Assembly (NCBI GenBank): GCA_017591395.1
Contig: WEDG01000352.1
Coordinates: 124,001 to 188,000 of the forward strand
DNA: 64,000 nt
From: Schistocephalus solidus
Lineage: Eukaryota > Platyhelminthes > Cestoda > Diphyllobothriidea > Diphyllobothriidae
Direction: 5' to 3'
The notes beneath the pieces are model-generated. The model had not been told where the DNA came from. It made no database searches and saw only the letters and a list, made by a program, of their open reading frames with translations. The position numbers and the translations under genes were made by a program. Shown piece after piece: positions 11,090 through 21,540 of the stretch (position 1 is its first letter; each line of letters opens with the position of its first letter).

Positions 11090-12978
11090 ACCCTTTTCAA
11101 AAATAAAAAAATTGCGAGTTTGGGAAGGAAACAGACAATAAGCGCTTTATATATTCCGAATTTAAATGCTTGCGTAATTTTGTTTTGAAAATCGCAAATG
11201 TAGATGAAAACCTAATTTTGAATGGAAGATTATTCAATATGAAAGCATATTTGGAGGCGAAAAACGAGAGCAGTTTGTTGTGGAGCCAAGGAGTTTTGAA
11301 ATGATCATGGAGGAATTATGAGTGGCCTAAGGTCAATCTACCGGAGTGAGAGCGTTAATTCGTGGGAGATTTGGACTAGTTAACGCGAAACAGGAAGCAG
11401 AGACCGGCTTCGATTCTTCTAACCCACAGAAATGTAATGTTTGCTAACTGGCATCTATCAATATAAGTGATACTGGATCAAGAAAGAGAAACTAGTCTTC
11501 GGGTAAAAACTCTCTGAACATTTTTAATGTGATAACACGCAGTGGCGTTTATCAGACCATAGAGGGCACAGCAGTCTTCTAGGAATGGGAAGAACAAACA
11601 TGTGGTTCAGTCTTAACTTTATTTCCAGAAGGAAGAAATTATGTGATATAAAACCACATATTTGTGCAACTTTTGCAGAAATTTGATCTGGGTGCGTTAA
11701 TAATGCTAGCTTATTCGTGTAACTAAGACCTAGGCCTCTTATGCTTGATCTTTCTTAAAGTGGACTTTTTGAAATACTAGGGGTTCAGGAAGTTTGGCGA
11801 GAACAAAACGCATGAAACTACTCCAGGATGGAGAAAATTCCATCTGTCAACTAGAGCTCCAACGCCGGAGCATAACTATATCAGTGTTGATTTTATCAAC
11901 GCATCTATTGGCAGTGTCATTAGAAAATGATTAAATTCACTTGAGGTCATCAGCGTAAACGAAATTTTGTGAATTTTTGAGTACAGTTGAAATTTCGTTT
12001 ATGTTAAGAATGAAGAAGGGGTGCTAGAACCGTGCCTTGAAAACGCCACTCGTGATCGGCTGAGGCATCGAGTAGCTAGTAACTACTAAGATCTTCTGGC
12101 TGCGTTTAGACAAGTAGGAAGCAATGAAGTCAAGGAGAGGAGGCCTGATGTCCAGGGCTTCCAGTTTCATTAGAAGACGTTTGTGCGGTACATTTTCAAA
12201 GGCTTTGCTCAGGTTCAAGTTAATCAATTCGAAGGGAAGTGACGAGGTTAATAAAAGCTAAGTGACACACTTGGCGTGATCTTCCAGATAGAAAACAATA
12301 TTTCGCGTCACCAAAGCTTATTTGCTAGGCAACAGTCAAGAATTTGATTGAAAATAATTTTTTCAAGATGTTTTGCTAGAGCCGGGTATTGTGAACACCA
12401 CGATAATTATTTACGTCCAAACGAGATCCCGAATTGATGACAGGAAGAATAATAGATGTCTTCCATGAGTCAGGAAAGAATCCGTTTAAAAGATAAACAG
12501 AGAATATATGGCTCAGCAATCGGGGGAAGCTCGACAATCTCTTGATAACTGAGTTTGGAATACCGTCAGTCCCCGAAGAGTGCGAGTTTTTTGACGAATT
12601 ATTTGCTTAGGAATTAATTCTAAGGAGAAATCAATGGTGCTGATAACATTTAAAGAGAATGGCTGAAACGTCAAAACCGGTTCAGATTCCATCGTAAGAT
12701 GATTTGCAAAGAAAGTACTTTACAATTCTGTTTTGTCATAACCTTCGAGAATGAAATTCCCATCTTCATTTAGTGATGGAGGAATTTTATAACCTCGTTT
12801 ATGGGAGGATCGACGACGGACCAGTTGAGCAACAGATTTTGCAGAGTTTGGCTCACTGGGTGCGCAAGATTCCCTCTGTCTGTCACGTGCAAGACGAATA
12901 TTAGAGGCTAATTCGAACATCTCGGTGATCCTTAGATGCACGGATAACAAACAAGTAGATTGATCTTTTAACTCCCAA
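11090..12978 (-). pseudogene. Reverse transcriptase domain and tail of the CR1-like element
   Basis: On the minus strand the RT blocks are in order: a charged linker (12978-12720), FFPDSWKTSIILPV near 12487-12446 (fingers), LNLSKAFENVPHKRLL near 12219-12172 (motif A), ITSGV near 12050 (motif B remnant) and FVYADDLK near 11964-11941 (catalytic YADD, intact). The C-terminal blocks ATACYHIKNVQRVFTRRL (near 11550-11498) and KYAFILNNLPFKIRFSS (near 11250-11200) are typical of CR1 tails. Several frameshifts and stops are present. The protein would copy its own RNA at a nicked target. Confidence 0.88.
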
Positions 12979-13700
12979 CCAGCACCAGCCCCGCCTAGCC
13001 CCCTCTGGCCCAGGGGGCCAGGCGGGGCTATAAAGGGCCAGGTGGGGCTAACTGGCGGGGCCAGACGGGGCAAATTGGACGGTGTGGCCCCCTCTGGCCC
13101 CCTCACTGGAAAAATTTGCGCAGCGGGACCCCACGATTTTCTCGCATTAGCAGCCCCTTTTCCTTTATACCGTACGCCCAGCGCCCATAACCTTCCCTAT
13201 CCTAATCGGCCACTACTTATATACCCATAATTATTGTTCTATTAACGGCCCAATTTTAAACAATTAATATGGCTTACGTTTGGATTCATTCAAGCCATTA
13301 CTGCGAAGTACCAACTCACTCATGAAATAGGATATGTGCAGATGAAATTTGCGAAGTAGTTTATTATAAAAAAATAAATAAAACTGTACATGCGTTGGAT
13401 AAACTTGTCAATGTTGATCCACATGGTTGGCGTTATCCGGTGGTGGTTCCTACAAAATAAGAAATATGTTGGTAATCGTGGGGAATATTATGAAAGTACC
13501 CTTTAATTAGGCTTAAACAGTATTTTATCTTATAAATATTACCTATACTGGTTTAAATTCAAAAATTAACACCTATTCCAGTCTTTAAAAGAAGCCAAAC
13601 CATATTTTACAAATGGCCTGAAAGTCGAATTTGATTGGCCCCTTTCTGGCCCCGTCTGGCCCCCTCTCCGCCCCCTCTACTGGCGGGGCCATGTGCTGGT
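12979..13700. mobile_element. GC-rich 0.72-kb insert with imperfect terminal inverted repeats (MITE-like)
   Basis: The left end reads ccagcaccagccccgcc (from 12979) and the right end, reverse-complemented from 13699, reads ccagcacatggccccgcc. These form an imperfect inverted pair of about 17-18 bp. Inside each end are further runs of ggcccc/ggggcc units (12990-13110 and 13638-13690), while the middle (13120-13620) is AT-rich and non-coding. The insert interrupts the CR1 reading between endonuclease and RT. I see no target-site duplication, so the superfamily is unassigned. It encodes no transposase and would have to be moved by another element. Confidence 0.55.
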
Positions 13701-14570
13701 AGAGCTGTATCCTCAATTTCTTTAGTCCTCATAAAAGAAATTGGGGAACGGTGGATTCCGAAGCGAAGGGGTTGACAATTTTGGTTGGCACAAATTCCAG
13801 GAGCTTATTTGAAATGACCGACAAGAATTCACAAAGTCGTGCTGGGTCGTTCATGGATGAGAGATGCTGTCAGTCCAATGAGTCAAAAAAGTTGTTTATC
13901 AAGCTTATATCTACGTGATTAAAAGCATAATACGTAAGAATGGGTCTAGCTTTTTTTCAAAAAGTCAAGCGGAAGGCAACGAATAGGGGAAAATGTCATT
14001 TGAGAAAATCTGGTCTTGAATATGCTTTTCTCTCGTTGAGGAACCGATCAGTTGAAACCAATTAGAAAAATTAATGGTATCTAGGACAGGCTGAAATCTG
14101 GTTGGACAAAAGTTTGAAATCCAGTCAATTTCAGGAAAATTAAAATCTCCAGCGCTTTTTTAACGTCCAAATTGGACTCTAAAACCCATTTAAAAATTTC
14201 ACAAAGTTATGCATCATAATCGGATGATGAATTAGGCTGGTTGTATATACATCCGATAATCGCCTTTTGTCGGGGAGACAGGATAATATATGCGAAGCAG
14301 TAACTACCAGAGAATGACGTAGCAACTCGATCAAACTGGATGTGCTTAACTGAAGCTTTAATATGGAGAAGACAATCCCCACCACGCTTACTTACGCGGT
14401 CTTGATGGTAGAGATCATACTGTTCCATGACAAGCCAAGAGTCGGAAATTAAGGGATGACTCTAAGTTCAGTTACACATAAAATATCGGGCATCAACTTG
14501 AAAGCAATGACTGTACGTTGAGCCATCTTACTTATAAAAGACCTAGCATTAAGCAATATGACATCTAGTG
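13701..14570 (-). pseudogene. AP-type endonuclease domain of the CR1-like element
   Basis: Read on the minus strand in several frames: DVILLNARSFISKMAQ near 14560-14510 (the N-R-S start motif), DILCVTE near 14497-14477 (catalytic glutamate), KRGGDCLLHIKA near 14390-14355, AIIGCIYNQPNSS near 14268-14230 (the YRPP-like motif) and AGDFNFPEIDW near 14156-14124 (the GDFN catalytic loop). These in order are the landmarks of APE-type endonucleases, which nick target DNA for target-primed reverse transcription. Frame changes between the blocks and internal stops show it is broken. Confidence 0.85.
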
Positions 14571-14990
14571 TAGTTTGAGTAGCCAAACAAGGGTTATACT
14601 TTTTTATAACAAAAATTTGGAGGTGGGTAATTAAGTTAAGCGTTATTGGGGTTTGGAGAGTAACTGCCAACTGCGCCATAACTTGTGGTACAAGGAATGT
14701 CAGTAACCAAATGCTGATAGGGATATCTAAAAGATGTAGGAGTATAACTTTCCGGTATCGAACCACCATAGGAGTTAAGGCCGGAATATGCCTGTTGAAA
14801 GGTAAGCACCCGACCAATATCCATCACTCGGACGACAGTGGTGACAATGTGGTTGACCAGGTCAATCAGATTTGTGAGACATCCTCACTACCATTTTCCT
14901 TATTAATTGAAAATCAAGTGTTACATTTTTCGCATACATTAGAAATGATTGTTTTCAAAATGACTTTAATTTACTTGATTGGAATGTGGC

Positions 14991-15979
14991 CATCTTATTA
15001 CAACTTTTTCTTTTTCTGTAAACTGCCGCTCCCCTGCATAGTCCTTAGTAAGATTGTCCGTCTTACCGATAAGAGGTCAGATATCATTAGTTTTCCATTA
15101 TCAATGTGAACAATGTAAATATGCTTCAGATGATCTTGTGCGTATTCTTCAAACAATGGGCCTCTCCACCTGTTTCGTTTATGTTCTTTAGATGTCTGTG
15201 TCAGATAAAACGCACACACTTGAGTAGGCTGCCTTGAGTCCCACTTAACGTAAAGAAAGGTTTTTAGAAATGCTTCTTGGGACCAAAAGACCTAGTCATA
15301 CATCCGTTTCGGGAACCGATAGCGCTGCGGAACAACGTAAACTGATAAACAGTGTTCAAGGTGCCGATAAACTGGCTCTCGCTGCTTCGCTCAGTTGCCT
15401 CAAGATAAAGATTTAGTCCGAAGCTTTATGTAGGTTTAAATAGAGCCAAAATGTAACACTTACACCTAATAAACTAAGATTTATCGCAGATATAGTCCTT
15501 TTGAATGATAACCGTATGAAATGAAAAGAGTCAGTTTTTCTCCTGAATAATATAACGTTACGAATAAAAAACAGTTATAATGACATATATTCCGGAGTTT
15601 TTGTCACTGCCAGCCAGATTCCCACTGCATATTTTGTCTGATATTGCCTGTAAACCGGCATTAAATACAACTATTTGTATTAGTTTGTATAAGTAGGACG
15701 TGGCAGCACACCAAATTGAATACAAATGGCACGAAACTCTAAACAGGAGGAAGACGCAAAACGAAGTCTCCGCTAAAAGATACGTAAAATGCCAATTCAA
15801 CCAAAAATATCAGCAGGGGCTGAAGCAGCAGTATGGTGACTATTTGTTATAGCTTTTAGTTGCATAGAGCTTTCCTTAATTAGTACACTTTTTATAGATT
15901 TTCCATGTGTCCCTCTTCAGATTTGTTTAGGACGTTGCCTATAAGCCTTAACGACAACCTCCCTTTTAGATTCATCAAA
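14991..15979. other. No recognised gene; possible 5' leader of the CR1-like element
   Basis: A 73-codon minus-strand frame at 14998-15219 is basic and ends in a lysine run. It might be a remnant of the retroelement's first ORF, but I do not recognise it. The rest shows nothing. Confidence 0.25.
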
Positions 15980-16680
15980 GTAACGCCTTTTAATGCCATC
16001 CTCTTAAAATTCAGACACATCTGCAGTCTCTGAAGGATAGCCTGGGCCATGTGTCAGCTTCGTCGACAAATAATGGTCTTCAACTCAAACATTAGAACTC
16101 TGTCCAATGTGTTTTTCACCTGCCACCCTCCCCTAGTTCTGAATCCTACGCCGTCATTTCCAACGAGGTATCCTCTTTCCGGCCCCTTGGCGTTACTCTG
16201 GCATCCCATCTTTCATTCGCCCAACATATTGATAGTCTAATTACAAAACTTCGTAAACTTTTATATTATATCCGTCGTTTAAGTTCCTATCACAAACCTT
16301 AAACCATTATCTGGCGATTAATAGAGGCATGTATTCTTCCGCTTATCGTTTATTGTTCTCCTGTGATTTTTCCAGCTTTGCTTAAAAAGGATTTGTCGGA
16401 TTTAAAACTTAACCTTTCGAATTCTCTGTTTTGCTGGCGGTATTTCTTATAGTTTTAGTGGACTTGATAAAAAAACTGCACACAGTCAAGCAATTTGCTG
16501 GGCGAATTTTTGATAATTTTACCCATCCCCCCACTCTGAGCAGATTGCCGTAACGTTTTCCCGTCCGATGCACCAAGGCTTTCGTCATAAAGCTTGTCGT
16601 ACATTGGCATGTCAGCGCTCAGTTTTGCCACTTCTAGCATGCTACCTTACTTGTAAACAGACTGAAATAGAGAAGCTGAG
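15980..16680 (+). pseudogene. CR1/Jockey-type RT C-terminal fragment
   Basis: On the plus strand, across frames: LSFAQHIDSLITKLRKLLYY from about 16205, IRRLSSYHK, then IIWRLIEACILPLIVYCSPV (near 16302-16361) and IFPALLKKDL. These are the thumb and connection blocks after the RT palm in CR1/Jockey elements (LGV..S..L....HI....K...YL.R......, W...I..IL..LLY..P). Further tail similarity continues to about 16670 (CRTLACQRSVLPLLACYL with frame changes). No palm motifs are present, so this is a 5'-truncated copy in the opposite orientation to the element at 11090-14990. It is inactive. Confidence 0.8.
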
Positions 16681-16784
16681 GTCGGAACTGTATCTCCAAC
16701 AAGATGTCTATTTTTGACTTTTTAATTTTTGAATAATATGTTGACTTATCCTATTCTCTAAGCGAATGGAGACATTCCTTTTTT

Positions 16785-18910
16785 ACAAAATACGACTTGG
16801 CGAGCGTACGCACTGCTTTCGATAACTTCTCTTCAGGCCAGTACAATTATAGGGAACGTTGGAACGTAGTTGTAAGTTAAAACATGAAATTGATAAGGTT
16901 CGTCTGTTTGTGTGGGTTATGTGGGCGGTGTGCATAGGGGAAGGATGATAAAAAACAGTGTGATAGGTGACAGTGGGTGTTTTTAGAGCCGTTCTAGGGA
17001 AAAGGAGAGGACAGGAATGGCGCGGGGGAATGCATGCAGTTAAGCGACCATTGGCTAAGATAAGCGCGGAGTTTATATGAGGTTCTTTTTTTTCGCACAA
17101 GACCGGCTTCTTCAACCTAATGGCAGTATCTTCTGATGCTTCTGCCAGTAGACTTTGACGCAGTGGCTTGGGGATGTTTGGTGGGACATTATACATTACA
17201 CGGAAAGCTTTGCTGGGGTCCACACTATGCTCGATGTCAACAATATTTCCAAGGATGGCACTTTTTGCTCAGTCATGCTGGGAGGTGTTCTCTTATTCTT
17301 TTCCGTAGGCGTCGACTCGTGCGGCCAATATAACCTACTCCACAGGAGCAAGTTAAGGAGTAAATGCACTTGGAGGTTGTCTGAGCCGGCAACCCAACTT
17401 TACTTTCACGTCCGAAAAGAGTGTTGGTTGAGAACACTATCTGAAGTCTCGCTGCTGGGAACGTTTGTGTAACTGTTTGGTTTAGGCTTCTTTCTAGGAG
17501 TTCACTAGCTGCATCCCCTTGAAAGGGCACTTTGAGGAATAGAGTATTATTTTCCGCAGTAAGCTTGGCAGGATTCACTGGTCTTGCGACAAGATGCTTT
17601 GTAATAAACCGATCAGGGTATCCGTGCTCTTGATGCAGGTTCTGGATCTTCCCAAGCCCCTCCTCGATACTTTCTGCGGAGCAAATTTTTCTAGCCCTTT
17701 GCGCTAAGCAACGGGCTGGATTGCGTTTCTGTCAAAATTCTTATATTGCCCAGACCAGGTTTTCTTTCGATAAACGCTCCCTCGAATGCTGCCGTTAGAT
17801 CTTCTGCTTAGAAGGACGTCTAAGAGCGGGAGTGAACATGCTCTTTCCATCTCCAACGTGAATTTGATCGACAAATGTGCTTGGTTTACAGTTCTTAAGA
17901 ATTCGACTCCATTGGTTTCTTCTGTGACAGTTGCAAAGATGTCTTCGACATATCGGACGTAGTGTCTTAGCTTATTGATCTGTTCGCTTAACTGACATTG
18001 CTCCAGCTTGCCCATAAAGATATAGGCTAGGAGAGGTCCAATTGGCGAGCCCATAGCAACGCCGTCTATTTTTCTATAAAGCTGGCTGTCAAAAACGAAC
18101 TGCACATTTAACGTGCATCTTATTAACATTTATTTCAGTGCATTGATCGGTATTCCTGTTTCTTGCTCACTGGTCAATAGAAATTCACAGATGGAATCGA
18201 TTGTCTAATGCCAGGGACATTTGTAAAAAGTGATGAGACATCCAAAGGTAGTATCCTCATGCCGTTTAAGTTAAGGACTTTGATGTCTTCAATAAATTCG
18301 AAGGTATCTCGGTAGCAACGTGGCGCTAGCTGACGTTGTAAGTGCTTTAGTTTCTATGCTAGCCACTTTGCTTTTGCATGATAAGGAGAGTTTTGCATGT
18401 CTAAAATCGGACGAAGTGGCAAGCCTTCCTTGTGGATCTTTGGTCGACCATTCAGTCGAGGGATGTGTGTACCTACTGGTCTGAGGCAGTTGGGGTCAGC
18501 GTACCCTTGCATCCTTTGAAGAAGTGACGATCTTTTGGCGTCTCCAAGTTTTCTTCCTATGGTTTGAGTATAGCTGCTTAATTCTTGTCTTTCGTCTTCT
18601 GTCAGGGTATCCAGATCGGCAGCGCGTTGACACACGTGACGCTCTAGTTCTTGCATTTTATTCGAGTGCTTTCTAGTTGGTTCTCAGCGTATCTCCTCAG
18701 GTTTTCCGCGGTGATAACTGTATGATTACGCCTGAGCCCTCTCCAGTAGTGATTTGGGTATTAATTTCTTTCTATACAGTTCCTAAGAACATTGGCCAGT
18801 ATTTTCGCCTCCTCAAGTTTGGTGTTAAAAACGCAGGAACCCATTGAGTGCCTTTAACACCGTAGGAGCTTTGGACTGTTTAAAGCTGCGAAAATTCCAA
18901 TTAAAAGATT
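16785..18910 (-). mobile_element. Penelope-like retroelement (RT + GIY-YIG), decayed
   Basis: Read right to left. RT blocks are RPKIHKEGLPLRPILDM near 18452-18402 (the PKIHK motif), LDVSSLFTNVP near 18262-18230, DGVAMGSPIGPLLAYIFMGK near 18072-18013 (motif B; usual LADIFM has Y for D), YVRYVEDIFATV near 17969-17934 (the catalytic YVDD has E for the first D), and LLDVLLSRRSNGSIRGSVYR near 17832-17773. The endonuclease block CSCGVGYIGRTSRRLRKRI lies near 17345-17285, a GIY-YIG signature. A tail block, KAFRVMYNVPPN..KP, sits near 17200-17140. Substitutions at the catalytic acids, plus stops and frameshifts in the linker, show it is dead. Penelope elements combine this RT with a GIY-YIG nuclease. 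Confidence 0.92.
16786..17352 (-). repeat. Direct repeat 1 of the Penelope-like element (pseudo-LTR)
   Basis: This segment covers the 3' end of the element, including the end of the GIY-YIG coding part. It is repeated in the same orientation at 18911-19495. It opens with acttggcgag at 16795 (repeat 2: 18920) and closes at the shared ataacctactccacaggag block. It lacks about 25 bp present in repeat 2 near 19395. Confidence 0.85.
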
Positions 18911-19495
18911 CAAAACATGACTTGGCGAGCATACGCGCTGCTTTCGATAACTTCTCTTCAGGCCAGTACAATTATAGGGAAACGTTGGAATGTAGTTGTA
19001 AGTTAAAACATGAAAAAAAGGTTCGTCTGTTTGTGTGGGTTATGTGGAAGGTGTGCATAGGGGAAGGATGATAAGAAACAGTGTGATAGGCGACAGTCGG
19101 TATTTTTTAGAGCCGTTCTAGGGAAAAAGAAGAGTACAGGAATGGCACGGGGGAATGCATGCAGTTAAGCGACCGTTGGCCAATATAAGCGCGGAGTTTG
19201 TACGAGGTTCTTTTTGCGCACAAGACCGGCTTCTTCGAAATAATGGCAGTTTCTTCTGATGCTTATGCCAGTAGACTTTGACCCAGTGGCTTGGGGATGT
19301 TTGGTGTGACATTATACATTACACGGAAAGTTTTGCTGGGGTCCACACTATGCTCGGTGTCAATAATATGGGCAAGGATGGCGCTTTTTATGCTCTTGAC
19401 CTCCCCGTTGCTCAGGCATGCTGGGAGGTTTACTCATATTCTTTTGGATAAGCTTTGACTCGTGCGACCAATATAACCTACTCCACAGGAGTAAT
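18911..19495 (-). repeat. Direct repeat 2 of the Penelope-like element (3' end of an upstream copy)
   Basis: This is a near copy of 16786-17352 in the same orientation. It contains the tail coding region and 3' sequence of a second element copy lying immediately 5' of the one at 16785-18910. That is the arrangement left by tandem Penelope insertions, in which a truncated upstream copy forms a pseudo-LTR. Homology ends at about 19495, so the upstream copy is cut within its GIY-YIG region. Confidence 0.85.
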
Positions 19496-20339
19496 TAAAT
19501 GAGACAATTCCTTTGAAGTAACAATTTCCAGATTGGATGAAGATGTAAAAACCAGAAAGAATTCATCTTTTTTTCATACGTTGTTAAGGTGACGAGTCTT
19601 ACCCAAGTTAAATCATGAGATTTAGATAATTTGCGCATTAACTACGTGGATTCATTCATGTATCCAGTCTGGTAAATAAAACGATCTCCAAAGTAGTTCC
19701 GCACCTAGCTCTCAGGTGCGATGTTTAAATTTCACCATCTGGTCCTTTAAGTATAATGGTTCTGCAACTGCCAAAGAACAAAATCTTGCTCTATGCCGCC
19801 ATGAACCAGTATCACGCTGGTGCAGAATCGGTAAGGTGCACTACGTCACGTCGGCTTTTCGGGAATGTTATTGTTCATGACGTTCCATCTTCTGTTTTGA
19901 AGCCAGTTTAATCAGCATATGTACGTTTGCTTTCGATATATTTTCATCCTGCAACACACTTATATTGTAAATGGTTAACTTAAAAGTATGCGTATCGATC
20001 GAAAAAAATCCAAACCACTATAGGAAAGCTCAGCGGCGGAGCCTTACATTCTTAACACGTTATGACATAACGGAAAAGCAGCTGTTTCAAGATAGAAAAA
20101 CTAGAGCCTCAGACATATCAACGCATAGGCATGCTTGACACGCTGGGAGAAGACAATAAACGATAATTTTACAGTTTTATTCTGTCCATAGCCGAATAAT
20201 ACCTGGAGTGGCAAATATGGCTTTCTCTTCTCAGAAGATACACGAAATGCGAACATAACCACGGCTTCCAACAGATCCACACCCGTACGTACACGATCAT
20301 TCGTCTACCCAGGTGACTATTCTCTGAAGCCCTCACTAC
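19496..20339. other. No recognisable gene
   Basis: I see no coding match or repeat on either strand between the Penelope-like repeat and the zinc-finger retroelement. Confidence 0.35.
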
Positions 20340-21540
20340 GGATGATCTTAGCCAAGGCGGGCCAAAGCGAAAACCTCAATCAAGCACTTGGAAAGCAACA
20401 CAAAGACTTGGGAGGACCTTGTTGAAGATTGGACGATGTTTCTCACTGTTTTGGAGATTGGAGCAGCCATCTTCGAAGCTAAACAGATAGCCGCTGGTAA
20501 TTTAGAGAGGGGCGTTCACATAACTTTTTTGCCACAAACCAATGACACAAGCACCGAAATCCTGTCATCGTGTGCATGTTTTCACCAGAAATGCCAGGCA
20601 CGGATCAGCTTTGTCGAACATCTTGGGACTGAAAGCAGTGACAATACGATCAACCCGCATCTTATGTCAAAATAAACAACCGCCAATAACACCACCCTTG
20701 GGGGCACTGCCGCCATCCAGCAAAGCGTCATCACCATTATTGCCACAACCAAAAATGTGGGCTCAATTCGGACACATCTCTACTGCTAGCGCACATTTGG
20801 GTCATGAATCGGTCTAGTCAGTCACTTCCGAATCCATCGCGCAGAGATCTGTGAACTAGTGATTGGAACCTTAACCTACATCCGTTCACGAACGTCTCAC
20901 CTGACCACATTGTTTCATTGCATTAAGGCAACACAAGGGTCCTTTCGGTCATATGTGCGTACATGGCAACGAGATTTACCGCAGCAGTAACACAACCAAC
21001 TCACACCTCACACCCGAAAACTAAGTAACACCCAGCATTGGTGACTTCACCGCCAGCGTCACTAACCCGAACAGTGTCGTTGCTAGGACCAGTTCAGTTA
21101 TCTCACAAACATCGGGCTCTTACTATAATCGTACATTTGAATCACGCAGCAATCTTGTTCAGCTTTTTCAAATTCTATAGTAGTGAGTCCATAGAGCTGT
21201 TTCCAAGAATCCGATGTATAAACGCCACGATCGTCTTAACAGCCCATATTGCCGTAGAATATTCGGTAACTGCATGACCTATTCAGCCATATGTGCCTTC
21301 ATAAACATCTGCAGTAAACGCCACAGTTCAACCAACATCATCACATCTCGCCTTACCAACTCACACACATTCTTGGGCTTAATATGAAACTATATCGCAA
21401 CATGCATATATGTACAAGCCAACAATGTAACGTCATGCCTCTCTCCTACATAAAGCATGTGATGCACTTTCCTATCGCCGTTGTGGCTGGAAATGTCGCA
21501 TATCAGTGCAGACGCCGTTCAGTTACATGGGGAGCACTGC
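20340..21540 (+). pseudogene. Decayed RT tail with C2H2 zinc fingers (retroelement copy 1)
   Basis: On the plus strand NTKTWEDLV near 20397-20423, then LEIGAAIFEAKQIAAGNLER near 20451-20510, match the W.....K.GAAIYEANR.AAAK conserved tail that follows the RT in this flatworm family; the same tail is at 61745-61800. It is followed by degraded finger units: C.CFHQKCQARISFVEHL (20571-20628), another around 20770-20850 (VSHFRIHRAEI-like), one around 20890-20960 with the RSYVRTW end, and a last one near 21280-21320. Most zinc-binding cysteines and histidines are lost, and frames change repeatedly. It is an older, more decayed copy than the one at 61424-62765. Confidence 0.65.

Larger units (their letters stand above)
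11090..14990 (-). mobile_element. CR1/Jockey-type non-LTR retrotransposon, decayed, with nested insertion
   Basis: The element reads right to left. A proline/serine/tyrosine-rich leader lies at 14830-14640, then an endonuclease domain, then an RT domain and C-terminal tail ending near 11090. Total length is about 3.9 kb, of which about 0.72 kb (12979-13700) is a later insertion between endonuclease and RT. Both domains are scattered with stops and frameshifts, so it is inactive. Its length and domain order are those of a nearly complete element rather than the usual 5'-truncated stub. The 5' boundary is approximate. I saw no clear target-site duplication. Confidence 0.85.

Noticed and set aside
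12720..13106. 128-codon minus-strand frame taken as one protein
   Set aside because: Its first third is GC-rich insert sequence and its last two thirds is CR1 linker; the frame only happens to run through the junction.
17155..17472. Plus-strand 105-codon frame
   Set aside because: It is antisense to the Penelope GIY-YIG region, which carries the recognisable signature on the minus strand.
16786..19495. Hammerhead ribozyme in the Penelope repeats
   Set aside because: I looked for the CTGATGA core followed by GAAA on both strands and did not find a convincing arrangement by eye.
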